A program made the position numbers and the translations under genes. Below are positions 21,930 to 31,400 of a stretch of DNA of 40,454 bases, in pieces. The notes under the pieces were generated by a model, which had not been told where the DNA came from, searched no databases, and saw nothing but the letters and a program-made list of their open reading frames with translations. The stretch spans positions 522,648-563,101 of the forward strand of contig MU657184.1 in NCBI GenBank assembly GCA_026770575.1. Reading direction: 5' to 3'. Source of the stretch: Pelagophyceae sp. CCMP2097 (taxonomy: Eukaryota; Sar; Pelagophyceae). The stretch's first letter is position 1. Every line of letters starts with the position of its first letter.

Positions 21930-23387
21930 ATGCCGCCAATATGGCTCGAGGTGCTCGAGGTCTCCGCGAAGGCGATGGTGCGTGCGTGCTCGTGTCCCGA
22001 GATGGGCGTGTCGTGCGTGTGTCCCGAGATGGGGCGTGTCCCGAGATGGCGTGTCCCGAGATTGGGCGTGTCCCGAGATTGGGCTCTTGTCGACGCTGGT
22101 GCACCTTTGCGGGATGCTCGGACTGTGCCTGGGCTCTTGTCGACGCTGGTGCACCTTTGTGGGATGCTCGGACTGTGCCTGTCGGCTCGGGACGCTCCTT
22201 TTTAGGTCCAGCTCTGCGGCGTCTGTTTGGCGGGCTTCCTCTGCGCGAGCTTCCCGCGTAACGAGCCGCTGCTGGCCAAGGCGGACGTGCGAGTCCTGGC
22301 GCGCCTCTCGAACAACGTCTTCCTACCCGTGCTCTCCGTCGTCGTTTTGGGCCAGTCCGTCGACGCGCAAGCGCTCCGGTCCTCCTGGCAGCTGCTGCCG
22401 GCGGGCCTCGTTGCGACGCTTCTGGGCTTCGCCGTCGCCGACTCGACGGCGTGGGCGTTTGGAATCGCCAGCGAGCGCATGTATCGCGCGCTGCGCGTTG
22501 CCGTCGCGCACCCAAACGCCTTTGCGCTCCCGCTCCTCCTGCTCCGGTCTCTGTGCGAGAAGCCGCTGCTGAACCGCGACTTTGGCGGCAACGCGGGTCA
22601 GTGTAAAACGCGCGCAGCGGCGAGCATGGCCGTGTACCTGACGGCGTGGCACTTGTGCTTCTGGACGTACTCCATGGCCTCGCTCGAGGGCGTCGCTGCC
22701 CGCGCCGCTTTAAACGCGGCGACCGCCGCTGACGCCGCCGCCGCCGCAAAGGGCGAGCGGCGCTCAATGCTCGGCGAGGAATCGGCGCCGAAGAGCCGGC
22801 GGACGTTTGCTGAGTACGCGCGGCGCGCCGCGCTGCAGCCGAACATTATTGGCCTCTTTGCCGGCGTCGCGCTGGGCGTCTCGCCGCTCTCTGCGGCGCT
22901 CTTCCGCGACGGCCACGCCTCTTGGCTCCGGCCAGTCGGCGCCGCGTTGCAGACGCTCGGCGAGCCCCTCGTCTGCGCGACGACTTTAGTCATGGCCGCG
23001 TCGCTCTGGCACGGCTCCCGCGCGGCCGCGCGCGCAAACGACGCGCAGCCCCTCGACTCGGTGGCCGCGCCGCGGTCCCGCAGGCAGGGCCGCAAGTTGA
23101 TGGCCTGGTTCGTCCTCGCGCGCCTCGTATTCGTGCCGACCATCGGCCTTTCAGTCGCGCACTTTGTCCTCCGGCGCGGGACGCTCGGCTTGTCCAAGCT
23201 CGACCGCTTCATCATTCTTTTGCAGTTCGCCATGCCCGGCGCCCAGACCGTGTTGGTCACGCTCTCCGCACTCGGCCTCACGGATTTGGCCTCGGACATG
23301 GCCTCGTTCTACGTCGTGCAATACGCGCTCTCAGTTGTCACCGTGACCGCGTTTGCAGCATGGAGCCTTCTCCTCGTATACTACTAA
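21930..23387 (+). CDS. AEC-family membrane transporter (PIN-like/auxin efflux carrier)
   Basis: Two exons, 21930-21977 and 22206-23387 (donor GTGCGT), give 409 residues. The join restores EVSAKAMVQLCGVCLAGFLC, a continuous first membrane helix. About ten hydrophobic segments follow in a 5 + 5 layout around a hydrophilic loop (about 185-210) rich in Ala, Lys and Arg. Family features include LARLSNNVFLPVLSV near the start, AVAHPNAFALPLLLLRSLC, LQPNIIGLFAGVALGVSPL, TLGEPLVCATTLVMAASLW and LLQFAMPGAQTVLVTLSALG. AEC proteins export small organic anions; plant PIN and PILS members move auxin at the plasma or ER membrane, but the substrate here cannot be read from sequence. The 228-bp intron is filled with tandem repeats. 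Confidence 0.9.
21991..22180. repeat. Two tandem-repeat blocks filling the carrier intron
   Basis: From about 21991 to 22083 GTGTCCCGAGATKGG recurs about five times with small spacing changes. It is followed directly by two exact-length 50-bp units, 22081-22130 and 22131-22180, that differ at one base. Confidence 0.9.
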
Positions 23388-23566
23388 TCCGTAAATCGCA
23401 ACGCAGCGGGCCGAGGGCGGCCCCAAGGGTCGCCCCAGAGCAACGAGGGCAACGCCGCCCAATGCATCACGCAACGATGCGCGCCGCGCCGCCGCGGGCG
23501 TGAAATGTTCGCCGAAGCGTGTGTCAGTTCACTTTGAAAGTCGATTCTTCAAGTCACCTTAGTTCA

Positions 23567-23656
23567 GGACCCGAAGGGTCCTTGCCGTTTATTCAACGTC
23601 AGTTTACGGCAAGGGCCCTTCGGGTCCTTTGATTGAAGGATTACCAGGGGCAATTA

Positions 23657-23687
<31 letters not shown>

Positions 23688-24024
23688 TTGTCTGTTTGTC
23701 CGTCCGTCGCCGGGTCCATCCGTGAGGTTCCACCTTTGGGAAGAAAAAAACAGCAACTCGGCCGATTTAGCGATTGGTGGTTGATGCGNNNNNNNNNNNN
23801 NNNCATCATAGAAGAAGTTTTTGGTCACAGGTTCGAATCTGGTCGGCCGCAAAAAAAAGAAAAAAGAAATAGCTCAATAAGAAATAAAATAATAAAAATA
23901 AAGATAAGGAGGATTTGAAAGTTCAGCGATTAGTTAAATAATTTCAATTATTTACGTGGGCATTGCAATGGGATTTGGCTGTATCCTTCGGGTCCTCCGT
24001 GTGCCTCCGGCGCGCTCTTGTAAT
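23567..24024. repeat. Dispersed hairpin-headed repeat, copy A
   Basis: Starts with an inverted repeat (23567-23587 against 23607-23627, one mismatch in 21), followed by GATTGAAGGATTACCAGGGG, a TGTC-TGTC-TGTT microsatellite, a tRNA-like stretch (TGGTGGTTGATGCG, then CACAGGTTCGAATCTGG) and the 3' segment ATTTACGTGGGCATTGCAAT to GCGCTCTTGTAAT. A second copy lies at 27577-27991 in the same orientation. Copy A has an extra A-rich insertion at about 23850-23925 and an unsequenced gap. Its last base is 20 bp before the start of the chalcone-isomerase-like gene. Confidence 0.85.
23789..23803. other. Assembly gap (15 N)
   Basis: Fifteen N bases inside repeat copy A. Copy B carries 27 bases between the same flanking words (ATGCG and CATCATAG), so the true gap is probably somewhat longer than written. 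Confidence 0.95.
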
Positions 24025-24044
24025 AAGCTTCGTCCGATCCGAGC

Positions 24045-24645
24045 ATGCTTTGCCGCGGCCCCGCGCTGTTCCTGGCGCTGCTGGCGGCGGCCGGCGCTCT
24101 GAAGGAGCGTTCGACGGGCTTTGACTTTCCGCAAAAGTCGGGCCTCGGCAGCCTGCGCAGCCTGGGCGTGCGCAAGAAGGGGCCCATCAAGGTTTACGCT
24201 GTCGGGCTCTACGAGAACAACTTTTCCGGCAAGGCCTTTGTCCTCCGTATGGCCATGGGCGTCTCCGCCGCCAAGATGACGGGCGCCCTCGTCGACGCCG
24301 TCCGGCCGCGCCTCTCCGGCGACGCAAAGGCCCTCGACGACTTCGCCGCCCTCCTCACAAAGGGACTCCCGCAGGGCTGCAAGCGCGACATGTGCCTCAC
24401 CTTCGGTGCGCCCCGCCGCGGACCAGCCCTTTGAACACGCCTGTTTGAACGCGACGTCTTTGGACACGCCCGTTTGGACGCGACGCGGCGCAGGCACGAG
24501 CGGCGGCAAGCTCTCGGTCAACGTCGACGGCAAGAACGTCGGGTCCGTCTCCTCCAAGCCGCTCGCGCTGGCCTTTGAGGGCGTCTACTGCGACAAGAAC
24601 GCCGTCTGCTGCCTCAACCCCGTGGACGAGAACTGCAAGGAGTAG
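24045..24645 (+). CDS. Chalcone-isomerase-like protein, secreted or plastid-targeted
   Basis: Two exons, 24045-24405 and 24494-24645 (donor GTGCGC), give 170 residues. The first 19 residues (MLCRGPALFLALLAAAGAL) form a signal peptide. The body shows the chalcone-isomerase-like fold signature GVRKKGPIKVYAVGLYEN, then AAKMTGALVDAVRPRL, and after the junction GGKLSVNVDGKNVGSVSSKP. The family includes fatty-acid-binding proteins and true chalcone isomerases; without the flavonoid pathway in such algae a lipid-binding role is more likely, an inference. The C-terminal end VYCDKNAVCCLNPVDENCKE has four cysteines, unusual for the family, suggesting disulfides. The start lies 20 bp after a dispersed repeat, which must supply its promoter and leader. 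Confidence 0.85.
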
Positions 24646-24732
24646 AGACGCCGCCGGCCACGCCGCGCAAGAGGCGCGCGGGGCCCGCTTCGAATCCGTG
24701 TGACATCGTAATCAGTTCAGCTTAGAGCCAGC

Positions 24733-25451
24733 TTAGCGGCTCTCCTTGATCGTGGACAAAGGGGCAAAGCTCTTGGCGGCGACGTCGTCCTCTGTCGGGT
24801 ACTCCATCGGGTACTCGGAGAAGATGGGCACGCCGTCGACGTGCAGCGACGCTTCGAACGAGGTGCGTCGCTTCGAGGTGCGCCGCTTCTTGCGGCACAG
24901 ACCTGTCGCGCGCAGAGGCTTCGTTTCACTGCGCGCATTGCGGCAGACGAGGGCGCGACGCACGCTTGTGCGTCCTTTCGGCCCCCGGGTTCGAGAAGAA
25001 CCGGTGGCAGGCGTCGCAGCGCCGCGGGGCGCCGAGGCGGTCGGGCTGCGCGAGAGGCCACAAAAAGGCCGAGCCGTCCCTCGGCGCCGACTCGTCGTAC
25101 GGCACCCACGTCGCGTCCTTGGCGCCGAAGAGGAAACCGGGCAGAAAGCAGGCGATCAAGCAGGTGTCGACCGAGTCCTCCGGCGATCTACGGTTGCAAA
25201 GGACTTGCACGCGTTGCGAGCGCTCCGAAACGAGCAACGGGTCTTCAGACGCCGGCGTGGCACTCGTCGTCGTCTGCGATGCGCCGGCAGTCGAGGTCGT
25301 CGGCGGCGGGCCGGTCGAAGTCGTCGTCGTCGGCGCTTGGGGGCCGCCAACGCCGCGCGTCGGCCTTGCGGTCGGCGGGCCGCAGCGCCGCTGGCCCGTC
25401 GAGCTGCTTCGAAGAACCGAGCGCCGCGTAGCGCCGCGTGAAAGCACTCAT
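24733..25451 (-). CDS. Unknown protein with Cys/His motif
   Basis: Three exons join in frame to 193 residues: 25451-25264, 25187-24964 and 24902-24733 (donors GTGCCA and GTGCGT). The N-terminal third is acidic and disordered (SADDDDFDRPAADDLDCRR). Exon 2 has a hydrophobic stretch TCLIACFLPGFLFGAKDATW, faintly like a PLAC8 segment, then RRCDACHRFFSNPGAERTHK, with cysteine and histidine spacing that could bind zinc. The end is lysine/arginine-rich, then GVPIFSEYPMEYPTEDDVA. I do not recognise the family. It converges on the chalcone-isomerase-like gene with 87 bp between stops. Confidence 0.55.
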
Positions 25452-26560
25452 CGAGGCGATCGGGTCCGCGTGCTCCCGCCGCGATGTCGCGCTGGGTGCG
25501 TGGAAGGCCCCCGTCCGGCCGGAAGATCGGGCGTAACTGTTCTTTCGTCGGCAGAAAACCCAAAACCCCGGACACAACATATTTGTATACAATTGTAGGA
25601 ATTCCTAGAACGCCGCTTAGGGCCCAATTTTGGCCGGGGCGCCCCCGGGTGCATACGGACATATGGAATCAAACTTGAGCAACATCCAACAGGTAACCAA
25701 CAAAATAGAAAAGGTGTGATTTCAATCCCATATCAATTGCCCATATTCTCAAAAAACATGTCGAGAGGTGGATAAGCTTTTGCGATACATCATGTAGGAT
25801 TCCTAGTAGGAATCCTAGACCCGCTTTTGGCAAATGCAATTTAAGGCTTTCGGAAGATCTGTTTGGTACGATCGACGCGCCTCGACGCAAGCTTTCAAGC
25901 TCCGTCTTTTTTAGCTCCGCGGACGGGGTCCGCGCTGAGATACTCGCGCCCAAAGTTCAACGGAATCTCGTTTTAAATTTTGAAAGTTTGACATTGGGGC
26001 ATGCATGCAGTACCTAAGATTTGTTATAAACCTCCCGAAGCGCAGTTATCGAGCGCAGCGAGCCATTTTTTTCGCCAAAACGAACGCGCAAAGATGAGGG
26101 GTTGCGCGAAAAAAGTACGTTTTTGGAGCATGATATCTTTTGACTGTAAGGGTGCCTGTTGTCACGGACTTCGGGGATCGCGAGAGGAGGCTGGGCTCTA
26201 CCTCGATCCGTCACCCGTGACAACGGGCACCCTTGCAGTCAAAAGTTATGCGGTCTCAAAGTTGACCTTTTCTCGAACTTTGGCAACCTGTAGCTCATCT
26301 CCGCAAGCAGCTTTATAGTCACAGACTGGAGCGTTCGAAAGAGGAGGTTAAGGGCTCTCCATATCCGTCGCCCGTGACAACGGGCACCCCCGGAAAGCTG
26401 AGGTACTGGCCACCAAAGTTCGACTATCTCAAATTTCCGGAAACTTTCCTCTTTTGGACTTGGAATTGTCAATAAGCCATCTTTTGAGAATTTATCAAGT
26501 CTAAAATGGGACCTTAAGTCCACTACGAAGGGCGAACGGACCCAAGCCTTTTCGGAACGG
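25452..26560. other. Gene-free repeat DNA
   Basis: Base composition is more AT-rich than in the genes. TAGGAATTCCTA-like palindromes occur near 25596-25608 and 25793-25817. A 30-bp inverted repeat and a direct repeat lie at 26138-26390. No reading frame resembles a protein. Confidence 0.55.
26138..26390. repeat. 30-bp inverted repeat plus direct repeat of one arm
   Basis: 26138-26167 and 26215-26244 are inverted copies with 28 of 30 matches, able to form a hairpin with a 47-base loop. The right arm's CCGTGACAACGGGCACCC recurs at 26372-26389. Flanking words (GTCACRGACT, AGAGGAGG, GGGCTCTMC, TCCGTC) are repeated in the same order, so a unit of about 75 bp is duplicated with a period of about 158 bp. 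Confidence 0.8.
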
Positions 26561-27071
26561 CTATTAAAACATTGGGCGCGCATCCCCTCCTCGCGCAAAG
26601 TGGGGGGGGCTGCCGAGCCTAGGCCCGACGGCCTTCCCCGAGCCGCCAGGCGAGGTCTGGCGGCTGCGCACGCACGCCGTTGCGGTATATATACCGGGCC
26701 CCACAATCACCTCCAAGGATAATGATCCGGTGAATCCCCTTTTGCCCCCAGCGGGTCATTACGCACGCGTGGTACCTCCCGGCCGTGGAACCGGCTTCTT
26801 ATCGGATCAGTCTGACCGCATCGTGGCTGGGCAGCACTTCAGGCGAGACCATTTTCGGGCACATCGGCCACAACCCGTGCGCCTCCAGGAGAAAGGGGTC
26901 TTGTTATTCCGGGGTGTAGACGTCGTGGCGCGTCCGTCGCGACACTCCTGACCCCAGGGGACGTCGGTGCGCGGCGGGGTGGCGCCTCTCGGTCCGAGGT
27001 TTGACGGAGAAAACGGAGTTTGATCCGTTAACGGAGCCAAGTCCGGTACTAGGAGTCAAGAGGCATTAACG
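26561..27071. other. Gene-free GC-rich stretch, function unknown
   Basis: I compared by eye with conserved parts of 18S, 5.8S and 28S rRNA, 5S rRNA, U2 and U6 snRNA and found no match. No coding frame of note. It may be part of the repeat-derived block that runs from 25.5 to 28.2 kb. Confidence 0.35.
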
Positions 27072-27484
27072 ATCCCCTCTCTCGCAAACCGGAGGACACT
27101 GGTCCATCCGTGCAGTTTTAAAGGCCCTAAGGAGCAGTTCGAGGCGTTGCGGCGGCCTGTGATGCTCGGCGTTGGCTGGGTTAGATCGGGGAAGGACGTG
27201 GCTTCAATCCAGCGCGCCGTGCGCGCCGGGAACGCTCATAGCCACCGTAGGTGCCCTCGAGGAGAGGACTAGATTTAGCCCCCGTCGGCTCCTCGTTAAG
27301 ACCCTGCCTTCTAGGAGGAGCCGCATGCCCAGAGTAGCTCACGGGACACTCAGGATACCCCCTAAGGCGACTCACGCCAGCCAAAACCCGTCTGGCTTGC
27401 CGGGAACCGGCCATTATGAGGCCTCATAAGGTCAATTTTTCGTCACGGACGGACCGGTGTCCTCCAGTTTACGAGAGAGGGGAT
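27072..27484. repeat. 413-bp element bounded by 41-bp inverted repeats
   Basis: 27072-27112 and 27444-27484 are inverted copies with 37 of 41 matches, starting ATCCCCTCTCTCG and ending GTCCRTCCGTG. The 331-bp interior has no gene. This could be a non-autonomous DNA element or an inverted-repeat RNA gene. No target-site duplication is evident. Confidence 0.75.
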
Positions 27485-27576
27485 ATTTAAAACCTATCAA
27501 ATTCGTGCTAAGTTGGTTGATCTGACTAGGCCAGGAGAAAGTCCTCCGGGACTGGGCATCCTGTGATTTTTAATCA

Positions 27577-27991
27577 GGCCCCGAAGGGTCCTGAACCGTT
27601 TGATCAACGTCAGTTTACGGTCAGGGCCCTTCGGGTCCTTTGATTGAAGGATTACCAGGGGCAATTTTGTCTGTCCGTCCTTCTGTCCGTCCGTCCGTCT
27701 GTCTGTCTGTCCACGGGTAAATCCGCGAGGTTCCACCTTTGGGGAGGAAAGGGTCAATTGGAAAGGGTCGCAACTCGGTCGATTCAGCGATTTGGTGGTT
27801 AATGCGATCGCTAAAATTGGGAATCATTGGAATCATCATAGAAGAAGAAGGTGGTCATCACAGGTTCAAACCTGGTCGGCCGCAAAATTCAGCGATTAGT
27901 TTAAATAATTTTAATTATTTACGTGGGCATTGCAATGGGATTTGGCTGTATCCTTCGGGTCCTTCGTGTGCCTCCGGCGCGCTCTTGTAAT
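27577..27991. repeat. Dispersed hairpin-headed repeat, copy B
   Basis: Second copy of the element at 23567-24024. Its head hairpin (arms about 27577-27598 and 27618-27638) differs from copy A on both arms in a largely compensating way (TTGCCG/CGGCAA in A, GAACCG/CGGTCA in B). It keeps the TGTC-rich microsatellite, the D-arm-like GTGGTTAATGCG, the B-box-like CACAGGTTCAAACCTGG and the same 3' end TTGTAAT. It lacks copy A's A-rich insertion. Confidence 0.85.
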
Positions 27992-28156
27992 TAGGAAGTG
28001 CCTGCCCCTATTTGATTCTGGACCAATTTGATTCAGGTTTTTGGCCAATCAGGGGTCTTATAATGTGAATTTAACCAATCACGGCCCCTCCAAAAAGGAG
28101 AATCAAATTGGGAAATCCCCAAAGAAGGCGAATCAAATAGGGGCAGGCACTTCCTA
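27992..28156. mobile_element. 165-bp MITE with perfect 27-bp terminal inverted repeats (TA target)
   Basis: 27992-28018 and 28130-28156 are perfect inverted copies (TAGGAAGTGCCTGCCCC onward). Counting the outer TA as the target duplication leaves 25-bp ends beginning GGAAGTGCC, typical of Tc1/mariner (Stowaway-like) MITEs. A nested inverted pair CCAATTTGATTC/GAATCAAATTGG makes nearly the whole element foldable. It sits at the last base of repeat copy B and contains no gene. Confidence 0.9.
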
Positions 28157-28493
28157 CATTAGGATTCCTACATTACATATCGATCGAAAAGGCGTGAACC
28201 AGAGATTTAGCGATTATCGGCTCGCTGCACTCCAAAAGGCTAGGCGGGCGAAAGCAACAGGAGCTTAACCTTAGGCGCCACCATTGGCACTGGCATTACC
28301 ACGCTTTGAAGTACTGAGGACCCTGTTCCCCCCTCGGTGTCGTACTTTTGGATCAGGTGGTTTTCTTACCCCCCTCGGGTGTCCACGACACGCGTCTCGT
28401 AAGCCAACCCCCTCGGGTGTCAGCACCCGGACCAGCGTCCTCGGGCTCTCGCTTGCCTTTTGGCGTACCGTGTGGAAACCCGCCGCACCGACG

Positions 28494-31400
28494 ATGGAGG
28501 CCTCGGCCGTGCTGCGCGCGGTGCGGCTGGGCCTCGAGGGATCGTCGTTGACCGCGCGCCAGCGCGGCGACGTCGTCAACATCGTCGCGGCTGCGCTGTA
28601 CGAGGCCTCGCCGGCCGCCGCAAGCGAGGCTGCCGCCGCCGACGCTTATTGCGACGACCCGGCGCTGCGGCGCGCGGCGCTCGTTTCGGCGCTCGCCGGG
28701 TCGCCCGAGACGGCGGCGGCGCTCGTTTCGGGGCGGGACGCGGACGAACTCGCGAGCGATGCCGCCGTCGTCCTCGCGAGCGACGTGAGCCGCGCTCCGT
28801 GTCCTCGAGAGTCTCGAGTGACTGCGTCGTGCGCTCGAGCGACGGCCGCCTCCGGAGCGTGATGTGTAGGCCGAGGGCGCCAAGGCGGCGCTCTTTGACA
28901 AAGCGACGTGCGCCATCTTCGAGGCCGCCGCGGCGGTGGAGATCGCCTGGACCCCGAGCTTCGAGGCCGCCGTGGACCGGGCCTTCCGCGACGCGGCGAT
29001 GGTGTGTGGCTCGTCACGGCGAGCATCCTTGCGACGGACTTTGCGAATCGTCGTTTCCTCGGGGCCTCGCGGGCGGACGGCGCTCTACTAGGCCATGGCA
29101 TCGGGCGACGGGTGCGCGGCGGCGGCGCGGCTGGTCCGCGCCGTCCTGGTCTGCCTCGCCACGTTTGACGGGCGCGCCATCGCCGCGCCGGCGGACCTTG
29201 TCGAAGCCTGCGCGTGAGTCGCACATCTCGAACTTTGGCTCTTGCGGACGGTCCTTTTGCAGGGCGCGCGCGTGCTCGGCTTGCGATATCGCGGGCCGCG
29301 GCGCGGCGCTGTCGTGTCTCGTGCACGTTCTGTCGCATTTTCCGAAATGGCTCGGCGCGGCGCAACTCTGGGCGGCACTTGAATACAATCTTGTGAAAGA
29401 CGACTCGGACGTCGCGAACCGCCGCCGCGCTCTGAAGCTTTTACAGGGCTGTGGCGCCGAGGCGGGCGCGGCGTGGAAATCGTACGCCCAAGCCTATGCT
29501 GCAGCCGAGTTTGAGACGTCGAGTCATCTTTTCGACCAAAATGCTTACAAGGCCATCACGGTCGCGTTCACCGGCCACAACGGCGAGATCCCGACGGCCT
29601 GGGCATGCAAGCTCCTGCAAAGAGTGCTGGGCAACGAGAACCCGGGCGTGCGCAAGGCGTGCCTCGCGCGATGCGTCCGACTCGACTTCTTCGGTCAGTC
29701 TGAGCTGGGCACAATCCCCTGGGATTGGGTCCGAGACGTTTTGCTCTCGGTTTTGGATGACGCTGTTGTGCGGAAGTCGAAGCAGACGGCGTCGGAGATT
29801 GACGCCGCCGCCACGGACTTTTTCCGAATGTTCCTCGTCGCCCAAGACGCCCAGACGCGCACCGAAATCGCCAAATTCGCATCGACCAACCTCCTCTACG
29901 GCGACGACGGCGAGGCGCTCGGCGCCAAGGAAAAGGCCGATCTTTTGTGTCACAAGCAAGAGTTTGGCACCACGGTGCTTTTTGTGTGTGTGCTCTTCTT
30001 CCTTTGAAAACGCCCAACCGACGCCGTCCTAGGCGCGCGCCGTCGTCCTATCCGTCTTCTCCTCGGCGGACGACTCGATTGCGCTCGGCATCGACTTTCG
30101 CGACGGCGACGTGCTCGCCGCGACTGCCGCTTTACGCAAGCTCCAGCGCGTGACGAACCGCGCCGTCACAGAGCACGCTCTCAAGGCCGTTTTGAACATC
30201 GCCCTGGCCTCGACGGCCGACATCTCCCCGGTCGCCGCGGCAGACCTGGCCGGCTTTGGCCTGCACCACCGCAACGTCGGCCCGGCCTGCCACGCCTGGC
30301 TCCGCCGCGTCGCCGACGCGCAAGCCTGGGTCGCAGCGCTCGCCGATGACGGAGGCATCGACGCTCGTGCTCTTGCTGCAGTCGCGGCGGCGTTCCTTTC
30401 GGCCGACGACGGCACCGTCGTCAAAGCTTGCTTCCCGCACCTCTTCACGGCGCGGCGCCGGGTGGCGTTTGTGCTCTGCGGCCGCGCCGTTTCGGCGCCC
30501 GTCGAGCGCCGGGCGCTCTGGCCCGCCGCGTCGGCACTGCCGCAGAAAACGTTCGAGGCCGCGGCGCGCTACGTCGCAACCGGCGGCTGGGGAGAAGAGC
30601 CGGGGCCGGACGACGACGACGTAGACGGGCCGTCGGCGGCTTCGGGCGTCTGGCTCGACGTCTTGGCGACGCTGGTGCGCCTCGCGCCGACGGACGGCAC
30701 GTCCAAGTGGGTCGCCTGGGCGGATTTGCTCGTCGACGCTTGCCTCGATATGATGCGGCTCAGCACCGACCGCGGCGACTTGGCAGCCTCGGCGCGTGCC
30801 CTCGCCGTCTTGAATTGCGTCGTCGTCCAGAGCGACGGCCCGCCCGTGCCCGACTCGACTCGACGGCGCCTCATCGTCGACGCGGCCTCCGAGGCCGTCT
30901 CTAGAGCGCGTCTGGCGAAGCAGAAGACGAGAGTGGTGTCGGCGGCGCTGCACCAATTTATGTGGGCCATTGTGGCCAAGTTGGCCGGCGACGGCGTGGC
31001 TTACGTCTCGCCAAAAGACGTCGTCGACGCTTTGGAAGCCTGCGGCACGTCGCGGCCGGCTTTGATCGACGCCTGCCGCGCCGCCTTTGCCACTGTCTCG
31101 TTGCTGTCGACGCCCGAAACGGGACGGGAAGCCGAGGCCGCCGTCGTGGAGATTGCCAACGCGGCCTCAAGGGCCTTTGAGGACTGCGACCGAATCGCGA
31201 CGCCTTCGATGACCAAGGAGCTGCTGACTTGCATCATCGCGCCCATCACCGTACACGTGCTCACTTCGCCGCAGCGTGAGCCTCTTGGTGCGCCCCTCGT
31301 CTTTTCAACCCGCGTCTTCTGTAGCGCGCGTCTTGCTCGGCGGCGTGCTGCTGGACATCTTACAAAGGCTCGTGGAACTGTCGTTCCGGCGGCCGCACGT

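Noticed and set aside
26561..27450. Possible rRNA or snRNA locus
   Set aside because: No match by eye to conserved 18S, 5.8S, 28S, 5S, U2 or U6 segments; a covariance-model search would settle it.
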